From NCBI GenBank assembly GCA_040357565.1, contig JBDODJ010000004.1: a DNA stretch of 64,000 nucleotides; one strand, given 5' to 3'. The stretch's first letter is position 1; every line of letters starts with the position of its first letter. This DNA comes from Cercozoa sp. M6MM (taxonomy: Eukaryota; Endomyxa: Ascetosporea). Below the pieces are notes generated by a model. That model did no database searches and was not told the origin of the DNA. It saw only the letters and a list, made by a program, of their open reading frames with translations. Positions 1 to 11,000 of this stretch are shown here, one piece after another. Both the position numbers and the translations under genes were made by a program.

Positions 1-66
1 GGAGGGGGGGGGGTAAACAGGGGGGTAAACAGGGGGGTAAACAGGGGGGTAAACAGGGGGGTAAAC
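1..66 (-). repeat. Tandem intronic 12-mer, TGTTTACCCCCC on the transcribed strand
   Basis: The plus strand shows about five copies of GGGGGGTAAACA. On the coding (minus) strand of the coiled-coil gene this is a pyrimidine-rich TGTTTACCCCC array inside an intron. The same motif family recurs in introns of many genes in the window, always pyrimidine-rich on the sense strand. Confidence 0.8.
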
Positions 67-737
67 ACACCGCCTTGGCCGACACGAGTTCCTGCTGAAT
101 CTGTGTCAACTGGTGGTGCAAGTCCTCGCTCTCCTCCCTACACACACACCTTCTTTACCCCCCTCTTTACCCCCCCCCCCACCCCTTGACATCTGCACTC
201 TTGTACCGATCGTGGCTCTGAGTGCTTTCGAGTGTCGTCTCCAACTCCGACACCTGCAATACCAGTCATAATAACTAAATGATATTCTATATATCAATAT
301 AGAGATCAATATATACATATATATAGATATACCTATATCTATATCTATACAGTAACAATAAAAATACCCGTTCGCGCAGTTCGTTGCGCTCTTCTTCCAC
401 CTGAACGACGCCTTCCTTTAGGATCCTTGGGACACACAAGCAAAAATACCCCTGGTGATATGACAGACACCCCTCCCTTAAAATACGTAGCCTACTCGAC
501 TTGTTGTGACAGTTCGGAGCGCGACTTCTCCTTCTCCAGCAGCATGTCCTTGGCGCGAGCAATGTGCTTGTCCTTGTTTTTGAGGTTCTTGCTCAAACGC
601 TTGATCTAACCAGAACCGCACCATTATTTTCTGTCGGTGACAGGTCACCGAAAGATTCGAGTGTTTGAACGCACCATATCCAGCAGTTCAGGCTGACTCA
701 TTTCGGTGAGCTTTCGCTCACCCGACTGGCCCGACAT
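1..737 (-). CDS. Coiled-coil protein, N-terminal part (golgin-like), runs off left edge
   Basis: The start codon is the complement of 735-737 (MSGQSGERKLTEMSQPE...). At least four further exons follow leftwards, near 507-605, 370-422, 190-253 and 67-135, each bounded by GT...AG. The conceptual exons are rich in K, E, R, Q and L with heptad spacing, for example IKRLSKNLKNKDKHIARAKD, VQVEEERNELRER, VSELETTLESTQSHD and LHHQLTQIQQELVSAKA, which is what an extended coiled coil looks like. A short N-terminal segment leading straight into coiled coil fits golgin/GRIP-type tethers, but no diagnostic domain is inside the window, so the family is inference. The C-terminus is missing because the contig edge cuts the gene. 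Confidence is good that it is coding and low for the family. Confidence 0.65.
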
Positions 738-1088
738 GTTGGCGCTGGCCCGGGCGTCACAAGCAAGCTCGGCAGAAGCCAATTTGTCAATTGATGACGA
801 AAGGATACGACTTTCACCTCTTTAGTACAGCCCACACGGCGTCAATCCGTACTGACACAACGCTACACACCAGGTTGACGGATGAGGCTCGCGCGCAAGA
901 TTCACTTGGCACAACCGGACACCGACCCCGCGATCATCGTTCTCCATGCACGCTTTAACTGTAGTTGCTAATGCAGGTGTGAAATGCGCTTTTCTGCGCT
1001 ACATCTAGATCTGTGTTAGTCTTCGGTTTGCACAGTACAATACGTTACATGACTGGGCGATTTGACGAAACCTCGGAAGTGGCTCGAC
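738..1088. other. Spacer between ferritin 3' end and coiled-coil gene 5' end
   Basis: About 350 bp between two minus-strand genes; it should hold the ferritin 3' UTR and the promoter of the coiled-coil gene. No convincing ORF, RNA gene or clear TATA box was seen. Confidence 0.5.
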
Positions 1089-1174
1089 TTAGATCTCGGC
1101 GTCAAGGTGGTACAACAGGCCAGGCAGCGCACCGTAGCTATAGCAACGCCGGTAGACAGATCACACACATACAC

Positions 1175-1216
<42 letters not shown>

Positions 1217-2023
1217 CTATCTCTGTATATGCGAGTATGGACGTACGCCTCGCACTTGCCGATGATCGTACGGAGCTCTGTGGACACACAAAACACACAA
1301 ATGCTTTATTCCTGCGGTGTATGCTTTGAGGCAGACAGGTACCGTCGCCAGCATCGACCTGGGCCACGAGCATGTCCTGCGCGAAGCGCTGCGTGGCGGC
1401 GTCCTTGTTCTCGCCGGCCAGGTCGTACAGCGCCTGCAGGTTGTCGCTCACCTCGAGCTCGAGCTCCAGCGCCTTCTGGAACACCTCGAGCGCTGACTCG
1501 AAGTTAGCCTCGGGCGACGGGATGGCCTACGCACACATCAAGGTCAGTTCACAAGCAGGCAGTCCCACATGCAATTAATTTAACACACAGACAGACACAC
1601 ACACCTGGATGGACACGGTGGCATCGCGCTTGTTCAGGTAGGCAAAGATCTACGCAAGAAAGAACTCTGCTTCATTCAACTCAGCGAAAGGTAACTAAAC
1701 GGCACCATCTTGGCGTGCTCGCGCTCCTCGTCGGACTCCTTCATGCACCACCTGTACAAACATGCCAATACGAGTAGTCGGTGCCGGCCCACTCAGGGAC
1801 GAACTTACTTGGCCATGCCCGAGAAGTTCTGCGACTCGAAGTACATCGAGGCGGCCAGGTAGAACTGGCAAGCGTACAGCTCCTTATGCGCTTGCTGCAC
1901 AACACCATCAACACAGTCAACAGGACAATGTTCAGTTATCAATCCGCACAGAAGTAGTCGTTGTAATGTTTACGTTACCTGCACCAGGGCCTCAGCAAGC
2001 TCAGCGTTGATCTTGGCGCTCAT
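1089..2023 (-). CDS. Ferritin, heavy-chain (ferroxidase) type
   Basis: The protein forms the iron-storage 24-mer and oxidises Fe(II) at a di-iron site. The start is the complement of 2021-2023 (MSAKINAELAEALVQ) and the stop the complement of 1089-1091 (ends GLLYHLDAEI). About seven exons join in frame. Di-iron ligands are visible: Glu and Tyr in KELYACQFYLA, Glu and His in EEREHAK, Glu in ALELELEVSDNL, and Gln in LVAQVDAGDEL. No N-terminal targeting peptide is seen, so a cytosolic location is inferred. The last intron carries a pure AT repeat (about 1166-1212), and skipping that splice would add a spurious YIYIYI tail. No CAGUGN iron-responsive hairpin was found by eye in the 5' leader. It lies head to head with the Tra2-like gene, 383 bp apart. 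Confidence 0.92.
1166..1212. repeat. (AT)n microsatellite in ferritin intron
   Basis: Near-perfect alternating AT of about 45 bp inside the last ferritin intron. Confidence 0.9.
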
Positions 2024-2406
2024 CGTTTTTTTTTTGCTTTCTGGGCAAAAACACGTAAGGTGAGAAACGGCCAGTCTGTTGATTGGCTAGCCAGCGAAAA
2101 CAACTTTTCGCACACAAAGTCGAAAAAACTTGCAAAACCACGCACCGTAACGGACTAAAATCACCCTAGTTTTTGCAAATTCGGGACAGGTGCGGCGTGA
2201 GAAAGTTGGCGAGCATCACCTTCATATCGGAGCGCCGAGTTTTGGCAATAACTCGACTTGGACCAAATTTAAAACAACCTTTTGTTTAGTCGCGCCGCTG
2301 TCCCCTCCAGCTCCCTGTCCGCCAGCTTTGCAGTGGTATTAGCAAAAATAGTCTCTGAAAGCACTCCAGTGACACGTGACAGCAGGTTGTGCCCAAAACT
2401 GTGGAA
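2024..2406. promoter_or_regulatory. Shared upstream region of ferritin (-) and Tra2-like (+)
   Basis: 383 bp between two divergent start codons, so both promoters must lie here. It is AT-richer than the flanking exons. No consensus TATA box or iron-responsive element was recognised; assignment rests on gene orientation only. Confidence 0.5.
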
Positions 2407-2874
2407 ATGTCGCGATCACGCTCCCGCAGCCCTAGCCCGGAAGGTGCACTCTCACGCAGTTACATTTGAAACTCTCCGAGCTCTGCGGAAGTTTGGAATG
2501 AATAACTTTGTCTTTTTTGGGAACGTTTTGGCATCCACACGCACACAGACAGAAACATTGTCACGCTGCTGCCTTGTGGTGTTGTTTTGAGACTTTGTGA
2601 TTGCCTCTTTGGCACCCCAAACACAAACAATGAAATGCGCGCTGTTGCAACGTCACATTTTGACTGACCAGGCCTCACGAACGAAGCGAGCAGAGACAAC
2701 TACGTACAAACACGCACACAAACACACGCACACAAACACTCACACTGTACATTGTCTGGACGTTGAGCTATGCGGGGGTGTAGTACGACGAGCGCGAACA
2801 CCGCGCCGAGGATGCCAACGAGACAGGTAGACCCCCCCCCCCCCAGACACAGACAGAGCCACGCACAGACCAAC

Positions 2875-2908
<34 letters not shown>

Positions 2909-3783
2909 CCCTTGTATTGCTTGCTACTGTGTAGACAAGCCAAAGAACACTGAGCCGATCTGTACCGTCCTGCCATTACATGCGAGTCTGTTTCTACGGT
3001 GCTTGTCTCTTTACAGCGGTGGGCGTGTTCAATCTGACAACGCGACTCAACGAGTATTGCTGCCTTCAACTCAAATCAACTTAACTGCTTTTTTTTGTGT
3101 GTACTCTTGGAGTGTGCTCACCAGGGACGACGTGATCAAGTTCATTGAGGAACAGAGCGGCCTCAAGCCGACCCAGATGGTGATCATTCGGTACTTTCGA
3201 CCCTGTACATACCTTTGTCCCCTTGTACCACCCTTCTACCTTACGACTTGTTGGACCGGGCAGTAATCCCGACGGTCAGTCGCGTCGCTTCGGCTTTGCA
3301 AAATTCGCGTCGCAAGAGGATGCCCATGCGGCCATCTCCAAGTGCGACGGTACCCTCCTCATTCTGCTGTGTGCCTTGTGTGCCACACGCTGTGACTGAC
3401 TCCTGCCCACAGGACAGTTCTTTGACGGCCGACGCGTGTCGATGGCGCCTGCGCGAAGTCAGAAACCGCATGAGCGCACGCCTGGCAACTACGTCGTATG
3501 TGTCTTCTATCTACCGATCTATCTACCCTCTATCTACCTATTTATCTGCCTCTATCTATATCTGTCTGTCTGTATCTATCTAACTAGCTCTCTATTCTAT
3601 CTCTATTTCTGTTTCTAACCTTGTCTCTCCGTCTGGCTGTGCCTATATGTGTAGATGTAGATGTAGATGTATACCGTGTGTCACAGGGACGCAACCTGCA
3701 CCCGCGGCACCAAGTGAACCGCAGCGCCTTCCGTGGCAGCTATCGCGGCCGGCGTGGTACCTCGCTCTTGTCTCTATCTCTTG

Positions 3784-3839
<56 letters not shown>

Positions 3840-3850
3840 ATCTCTATCTA

Positions 3851-3884
<34 letters not shown>

Positions 3885-4536
3885 TATCTCTATCTCTATC
3901 TATCTCTCTTTGTCTACCCGCATACTGCATACAGGCGGCTCGCACGCTGCGCACTACGCCGGCGGCGGTCGGCGCGACTTTGAGGAGCACCGCCGCAGCG
4001 CCTACGACAGCGGCCGAGCCGGGCAGTCCGAGTACGCGCCGTACGAAGCTCCACGACACTCAGGTCCGCCCCGACGCGAGTACGTCCGTCGTGACGTCCG
4101 TCGAGACGACCGCGCACGCTACGAACGGCGTGACGAGCGACGTGACTACCCGCCCTACGGTAAGCTTGAACTGTGTGTGTGTTGATTGTAGACCAACTGT
4201 GCTCTGACTGACTGCCGGTTGTTGTTGGCACAGAGCGCCGTGAGCACGAGCACGGCCGACGCAGCGACTACGAGCGGCGGCCCTTCGAGTCGCGTCGCGA
4301 GCGCAGTCGCGACCGTGCGTACGACCGCGGTGCAGACCGGCGCGGTACCCCTGCCTCCTGCAGTCCTGCATGTCTCTACAGTGCTTCTTATCTGTGCTGG
4401 CGTAGGCTACGGTGACACCCACAGATCCGAGCGAGCGCCCTACAGACGCGATGCGTACAAACCTCGCGATGAGTACAGAGCGCCGCGCAATGAGTATGCT
4501 GGTCGCTCGCACCGGGATCATGCACACTCTTACTGA
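2407..4536 (+). CDS. TRA2: Tra2-like splicing regulator (RRM plus RS/RG-rich tail)
   Basis: This is probably a nuclear RNA-binding splicing factor. The start at 2407 gives MSRSRSRSPSPE, a short N-terminal RS stretch. Exons join in frame as 2407-2443, 2672-2703, 2784-2826, 3017-3053, 3125-3190, 3264-3349, 3413-3495, 3687-3756, 3935-4159, 4234-4344 and 4406-4536. The RRM begins AVGVFNLTTRLNEDDVIKF, its RNP1-like strand is RRFGFAKFAS, and it ends DGRRVSMAPARSQK. The post-RRM linker HERTPGNYVGRNLH resembles the HTPTPGxYxG linker characteristic of Tra2 proteins, which is why Tra2 is preferred over generic SR proteins. The tail is rich in R, Y, D and E (RREYVRRDVRRDDRARYERR) and ends DHAHSY. The intron at 3757-3934 is almost all CT/CTAT repeat. 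Confidence 0.85.
3783..3912 (+). repeat. (CT)n/(CTAT)n microsatellite in Tra2-like intron
   Basis: About 130 bp of CT and CTAT repeats forming most of one intron. It would act as an exaggerated polypyrimidine tract upstream of the acceptor at 3934. Open frames across it are low-complexity artefacts. Confidence 0.9.
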
Positions 4537-5199
4537 CCTGCCCCGCTCTAACAAGAAAGGTGCCTCTAGCTTTAAGGCGCTACCATATCCCATGGCGGGG
4601 TCAAATGCATTTTTACATAATTTTACAAGCCCGAGCAGCACCGATTTTCTCAGAAGACGACTAAGTTGGCCTATACGATTAGTCTGAAGTCGTGTGCTGA
4701 GTTCTAAGCTCTGCGCCGAGGCCGATTCGCGGTGGCAATGCCGCAATAATGTAACGCAGAAAAGACGATGCTTCATTTTGGCGAATGTAACTGGTCTGAG
4801 AATTGGTCTGTCAGGGTCTTCTTTCCCTGGTATAGATGCTGTGGATTAAGATCTCGACCATGTTTCACCTGCAACGCCCCTTTGTCGCTGTCGCGACTGT
4901 ACAGTTTCTGCATTCTCGATCAGTCGATCGGTCTGACTGCCTCTCGAAGAAATTGATCGATCAATCGCATGACCGCGCACTCACCGACTGATCGCTTCCA
5001 GTTCTGTGTTCCCGTCGCATTTGTTCTTTTGCTCTGCGTTCTGTTCATAATCGACTCGACATTTAGATTGTGCTCCGACGTTGCAAGGAAGACAGACAAG
5101 ACACTAGTAGTCACTAGTAGTCACTTGCGTCAAGTCAGTTTCTCACAAAACGACAGTTGCTGCCTGTGTATCCTATACTTCCTGCACCTGTGACTTTAG
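4537..5199. other. Intergenic, no gene seen
   Basis: 663 bp between two plus-strand genes. It should contain the Tra2-like 3' UTR and the globin-RGS promoter. The short open frames here have no recognisable features. Confidence 0.5.
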
Positions 5200-6062
5200 A
5201 TGGGCAACAAGCAGAGCACCACTGGGCTCGCTGACAAGCTAACAAGCACGTGCGTGATTAACGATGGGGTAAATTTACATGACCTTTGTAAATTTGGTTA
5301 AAAAGATGGTGATCCGGCTGTTCGTTTTCAGGGCCAGAAGCTCACAATTGTCCAGGTTGTCCAGGCCTTTTGGTTCGACGTTGTTGAGGAGAAGCGCTCG
5401 GTATCCACTATCATTCGGAGATGTAGGCCAAAAAATGTGTGGCTTGTGACCAGGACATTGCGTTGGGGCTGTACAATGGGCTGTTTTCGGCACACCCAGA
5501 GTATTTGTCGGTGTTTGGGACGGACGGGCAAAATCGACAACGAGCTGAAGCGCAAATGGTTCGAAATACTCACCCAGCGCTTTTTGTTCACTTTGATCGA
5601 CGATTTGTCAGAGTCGCCTCATTCACATGCTGTCGTCCTTTGTGCAAAACCTTACTGACTTGGAACACTTGGATGCTCGTATCAAGCAAGTAGGCCGCCT
5701 TCATGCCAATATCGGTCTTCCTGTGGCTGCTTACGGGCACCTTACAGAGGTATCGTTGCACTCAAGTAAAAAATCAACTTCTAGAATTTAGGTTTCTAAC
5801 ATTTAGGCTCTGTGTGAGGCACTCGAACTGACCGTGCCAGACCACTTCACGCCTAGCATTGCTTACTCACTGTACTTGAGACTGTCTTGTCACAATCTTT
5901 AGTTTATTTTCTCCGCACGGTTTGCAGAAAGGAAGTGCTCGATGTGTGCGGCAGCCTCATGGTGGAAGAGCAGGTTAAGCATGACAAAAAGGCCTCACGT
6001 CGTCAAAAAATCAAGGAGTAAATTACGCTTAGCTTGTGAGTGTTGAGCTCCGCTAAGGCTAG

Positions 6063-6113
<51 letters not shown>

Positions 6114-6806
6114 GATACAGTAGGTACTCGCCGGTGCAACGAATGCGAGCGCTGCGTAACTCACCGCGCAGCTCGCCAAGTTCAAACACGCGCCGACTGC
6201 CGCGCAAGGATTCTGGTCCCTTGAACATCTCGTCACCTTCCATGTCGTCGCGACGCGTGTCGCTCGCATCCACAATGTCCACTATGTCGGTAGCAAGCTC
6301 TTTTTGCATCAGTATCACTCACAGCACCGTATCTAACCTACTCACTCTTGCAGGTGAAAAGCGATCTTCCCGCCGCTCAAGCTGAGGTTTTAGTGCGCGA
6401 TGACCACTTCTTCGACTTCCTGCGCAACGCGCGCTGTCTCTCGTACTTTCAGTTGGTGCGGCATAATCAGCGCACACATGTAGCTCTGTTAGTCTGGCTC
6501 ATACCTGCGGTGTGCTTTGCGCTGTAGTTTCTGGCGCGCGAACTCGCGTCCGAGAACCTCATGTTCTATCGCGACGTGACTCGCTGGACCGCCTTAAAGG
6601 TACAATCACAATTGAAATGAAGTCATTTAATTCATGCCACTGCAAATAAAAATGTGTGTTACTTTCGCGATAGGAGCCGCGCCGTCGTGTTGAAGAGGCA
6701 CGGCGCATTTTTGACGAATACATTCCTCACGACGCGCGCTCGTACCGCAGCTTGTGTGTGTGCATGTGTGTACACGTGTGTGTATGCATGTGTGTGTGTG
6801 TGTGTG

Positions 6807-6858
<52 letters not shown>

Positions 6859-7598
6859 GACCGATCAACGTCTCGCATGCAACGCGCAACATTCTGATTC
6901 TTCGTTTCCAGGGCAACTCGCCGAGGTAAATATTCAATACCAATTCGCTTTCAATCCTGCCACAAACTCGACCATTCTGTTTTGCGCTCAGTTCCACACC
7001 TGACTTGGACCCTGCTCTCAGTTTCAGCAGCACCAACATGATCTCCAGGTATCCTGAGGGGGGCTGATCTTCAACAAAGTTTTGGTTGAGAAGCTTCAAG
7101 TAAACCATTGGTTGTGTTTAGTCCAGTAGTCTCGCCAATTAGATCAAGCAACAACAACACACTGACAGCGCGGCTCATGCACGACGACGCTTTCGAACCA
7201 GCGTTTTCAAAGGTAAATTCACTCTGAACCTCGTTGTGCGGATGCTCGATCAGCGTCTTAGGTCGTGCAAATCATGCAACATGACCTGTTCCCGCGTTTC
7301 CGCAAGTCGGAGGTTTGCACCGCTTTGTTGGAGTCACTGCAAGGTAAGCTATTTTGCTTCAGGTGCGTGCCTGTGCTGTAGTTGAAACTCGACGGATCGA
7401 GGTGTGCTTTTGTGCTTTTGTGGCCAGGGAGCGAAGACTTCGGAGCGGACTTTTGATACCTGAGATTTGAGATCTTGCGAACGAATTCAAAGCTGTCTCA
7501 AGCTTAAACCCGGGCTGCCACTGGGAAAGCAGCAACTGATGGAGGGTGGTGATGTGGCCGATCTGCGCGGAAGCTCGGAATATGATGTTGTACTATAA
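5200..7598 (+). CDS. Predicted myristoylated globin-RGS fusion protein
   Basis: About 430 residues. The start at 5200 gives MGNKQST, a good N-myristoylation pattern (G2, S6). The globin part is built from exons 5200-5268, 5332-5400, 5454-5558, 5612-5749, 5807-5871 and 5928-6017: helix A LTIVQVVQAFWFDVVEEK, FSAHPEYLSVFG with the CD1 Phe, Gln at the inferred distal E7 position (AEAQMSRL), and proximal F8 His in VGRLHANIGLPVAAYGHL. A donor inside AAG-GA|GTAAAT and the acceptor at 6120 join it in frame to a Ser/Arg/Pro-rich linker (NSPRSSPSSNTRRLPRKDSG). The RGS domain follows from 6354 to 7343: FFDFLRNARCLSYFQ, FLARELASENLMFYRDV, ARRIFDEYIP, MHDDAFEPAF and IMQHDLFPRFRKSEV. The C-terminal exons (to a stop at 7596-7598) are the least certain. 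The alternative is two genes, the first ending at TAA 6019-6021; only about 100 bp, mostly GT repeat, would then separate them. RGS proteins accelerate GTP hydrolysis on G-alpha subunits; heme control of this is inference. Confidence 0.72.
6062..6110 (+). repeat. (TG)n microsatellite between globin and RGS exons
   Basis: About 48 bp of uninterrupted TG. It makes up half of the 103-bp intron (6018-6120) that joins the globin exons to the RGS-side linker exon. Confidence 0.92.
6755..6856 (+). repeat. (TG)n microsatellite in RGS-region intron
   Basis: Imperfect TG repeat starting exactly at a donor site, so the precise 5' splice position within GTGTGTGT is ambiguous. A phase-0 donor about 4 bp into the repeat keeps the RGS frame open. 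Confidence 0.85.
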
Positions 7599-8030
7599 CA
7601 CTGAGGTGAGTCGTAAGATCAAATGTGTTACTGACGGTTGTCAGTGAAAAGAACTAAATAAAAAAAGTAAGTCGTCGATTAGACGAAGCGAGGGAATCAA
7701 ATGGTTCAGTTTGTAGAAGTGAATAATTACCACAAGTGGTTCAAGTAGACAGCTTACTTAGTCTTACGTCAAACTAAGTTTAGATTGTAGACGGAATCTG
7801 TCGTCGCGGAGAAAAAGACCCTTCTCTATAGCAGCACTCTTACTTGTAGAGGTGGATATCAGTACAAACTAAGAGTGCTTTGGTGTCAACAAGCACGGTA
7901 TCCTTTGAGCAACATGTACACCGGCCCCCAAAACTCCGGGGAGCCATAGCCTTCCAGCGAATATCGAAAGTTTGCATTAAGTTTGATGGTACGGTATGCA
8001 ACGCAACAGACTATAGCGTAGCGTGAACCG
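7599..8030. other. Convergent intergenic region with a duplicated gene fragment
   Basis: 432 bp between the ends of the globin-RGS (+) and acyl-CoA synthetase (-) genes. Apart from the fragment at 7909-7985, nothing recognisable was seen. Confidence 0.5.
7909..7985 (+). pseudogene. Diverged copy of the 3' coding end of the 15814-19635 gene
   Basis: Read on the plus strand, about 75 bp (AACATGTACACCGG ... CGAATATCGAAAGTTTGCATTAAG) match, by eye at around 80-85 percent, the minus-strand sequence at 15813-15890, which encodes the last residues NMYTG...IESLH and stop of the NDPK-like/IQ gene. The local reading frame is broken (stop after NMYTGPQNSGEP), so it is not a working exon. The match starts and ends abruptly, and no flanking repeat was recognised. 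Confidence 0.65.
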
Positions 8031-11000
8031 CTACTGATACAGAGTCTCGATGGCCTCGGCGTTCTCACGCAGGACGACCTTGCGCTTGAGCTTGAGCGTC
8101 GGCGTCAGGTGGCCGCCGCGCACCGAGAAGCAGTCGCGCAGGATGACGAACTTCTGCACACGCTGCGCTCGCGACTTGGCGTGTTCGTTGTAGGCGTCGA
8201 TGGCGCGCTGAACGTAGGCACGCCAGGCCGGATCCTCACGGGCCTGTGCCAGGGTCGTGCTGGCCACCGAGACTTCCGTGTCTGGGAGGCACACACACAC
8301 ATGGACGTACACACATGGACGTACACACATGAACACACGGCCAAACAGGAACAAGGTACCAGCGATCAGCGGCGACAGATCGGTCTCGTCGCGCTGCGTG
8401 CAGCCTTCCATTGGGTCGTAGTGCGCACAGCGCGGCACGACGAGCATCGACAGGAACTTGCGGCCTGAGGGTAGAGACATGAGCAGGGCAGAGGCAACGG
8501 AGAGGAGCACAAGAGGAATACGGTCGCCAACGAGCACGGCGTTCTGCAGTGCCGGTGCTTCACGCAGCACGTGCTCTTCGATTGGCACAGGGGCCACTAC
8601 GAAGGGCACAGAGGAAGTACAGAGGGGGGTAAAACGGGAGGGAGCAAGATGGTACCGTTCTCGCCACCGGCAGTGATGATGAGTTCCTTGATGCGTCCAG
8701 TGATACTGATGAAACCGTCCTCATCGGCACGTGCCAGGTCACCTGCTCAAGTGACCACCACCAATGACACACATGTACACTCGTGTGTGTGTCGGTACCA
8801 GTGTGAAGCCAGCCCTCCGAGTCGATACTTTCGGCACTCTTCTGCGTGTCGTGCAGGTAGCCCAGGAACACGTGGCGGCCTCGCAGGCCTGGGATAGGAT
8901 AGGATAGGAATAGGATAGGAATAGGACAAGTAGTAGAGGGGTATGTTACACAACTCGCCCTCGCCCTCGCGATCGCCACTGCATGGATGGCACACTTACC
9001 TTCTTACCCCCTCCCCTCCCCTCTCAGAAAAAGCATACCGCTCGCTATCGTGCACGATGCGTGTGTCGACACCGTCGATTGGCGGGCCCACCGAACCTGT
9101 TGCGGGAGGTAAAGAGGAGGATAAGGGGGGGGGGTTAAGCCAACTAGGAATAGAGCACCATGGCGTCGCGCGCGCAGTCGACTGACGCAGTGCGGACCCG
9201 TACACTCGCTCATGCCTGCAGACACACGAACACACGGGCCTGCAGTACTCACCCAAGCACGGGGCTAGCCTAGCTACCGAACACGTCGCCAACGACAATG
9301 CCGAGACTGCCAAAGTCTGCGGGGGGGGGGGGAGCGGGGGAGGGCCCCCCGGGGGGGGGGGAGGTAAAGAGGAGGGTACACAACTGAACCTCCTTGGAGA
9401 TGGGCGCAGCAGCCGACCAGACGCGCTTGATGCGGTCAAAGCCGAGCGCCTGCTTGACCTTGCTGAACACGAGTTTGTTGGCCAGCAGGTAGCTCTATGC
9501 ACAATACGCATACACGCACACATACGGACATACAGATAGGTACCTACATACAGATAGGTACCTATATACAGATAGGTACCGATATACAGATAGGTACCTA
9601 TATACAGATAGGTACCTATATACAGATAGGTACCTATATACAGATAGGTACCTATATACAGATAGGTACCGATATACAGACAGACATACAGACATCCAGA
9701 TAGGTACATATATAGAGACATACAGACATACAGACATACATGCGTACATACATACATACATACATACATACAAACATACAGACAGACATACATACACACA
9801 GAGATAAATAGGTAGGTGTATACAAGTAGCACAAGACAGAGGGTACCACGGGGACAGTCGGCGTGGTCAGACGTCCCTGAGTTGCCTGATCGGCCTCGCA
9901 GCCGACCGACTTAGCCCACGCGGCGAGACTCTTCACCAGCGCGGGTGCGTCCTTCGCTTTATCCTGGGGGGGGGGGGCAAGAAAGAGGGGGTGAGAAGAG
10001 GGTAACTAGGGAGGTAAAGGCTACCACCATGGCCGTCATCATTTTCTCAAACACACGCGGCACGCCAAAGAAGGCCTGAGCAACATAGACATACACATGT
10101 CAGACACATGTCTACACACACAAGTGTATATGTGTAGTGTATGTGTGTGGCTACGGTCGGTCTGGCCGTGCGCAGAGTCTGCACGAGCGAGCCCTTAAGT
10201 GCGTCCGGCCGAGCGAACCACACCTATGCCGGGGTGGGTCAAGAGGGTAGCGGTAGGGGGGGGTAAAGCTGGGGGGGGGGGGGGGAAAAGCTACCGTGAC
10301 AGCGTACGGCGCATGCGACGGCAGCATCAGCAGCGCGCCTTTAATTGTCCAACAATTGTCCAAATAGACCGACCGATAGATACAAGAAAACACGATGTAC
10401 AGTAGATGTCGGCCAGCTGTGCCGCCACGTGCGAGAAGGGCAGAAACGACACCAGATGCTCCTTTGTTGTTTCACCAAAGTCAAGGGGTAAAACGGCGAG
10501 AGGGTACACAGGAGGATAAGGTGGTGGGGGGGGGGGGGGTGGAGGGATAAAATGCGTCGAAAATTACAGTGTGCTCCGTGCAGAAATTCTGCAGCACCGA
10601 CTGACACATGGCCTACCAGAGAAGGGGGGGGGGGGGCAAAAGCTAGAGATGAGTAAATCTAGGGGAGATAACGCCAACAAGACAAAGCCAACAAGACGCA
10701 CCTTGGCCGTCCAGGTGGCGTTATCGTGCGACAGCATGACTCCCTTGGGCGGACCCGTCGTGCCCGACGTGTAAATCAGCTGACACGCCTGCTCCGGACA
10801 CAACTCCGCTACGCGCGCGCGCAGCTTGGTTTCCTCCACCGTGTCACTGCCGCAATTGGGGGGGGGGGGGNNNNNNNNNNNNNNNNNNNNNNNNNNNNNN
10901 NNNNNNNNNNNNNNNNNNNNNNNNNNNNNNNNNNNNNNNNNNNNNNNNNNNNNNNNNNNNNNNNNNNNNNGGGGGGGGGGGGGATGGGTAAAGGCTACCC

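Noticed and set aside
1-66. Interstitial telomere repeat
   Set aside because: GGGGGGTAAACA resembles a telomeric pattern, but the same motif recurs inside many introns in sense orientation, so an intronic role is more likely.
2024-2280. Iron-responsive element in the ferritin leader
   Set aside because: No CAGUGN loop with the bulged-C stem was found by eye on the ferritin strand.
4060-4776. 238-residue minus-strand open frame
   Set aside because: It is antisense to the Arg/Tyr-rich tail of the Tra2-like gene, where codon bias keeps the opposite strand open; no introns or domains support it.
8996-9832. 278-residue frame with [12 protein letters not shown] repeats
   Set aside because: Arises from the 20-bp tandem repeat and poly-G tracts in ACSBG introns; it overlaps real exons in another frame.
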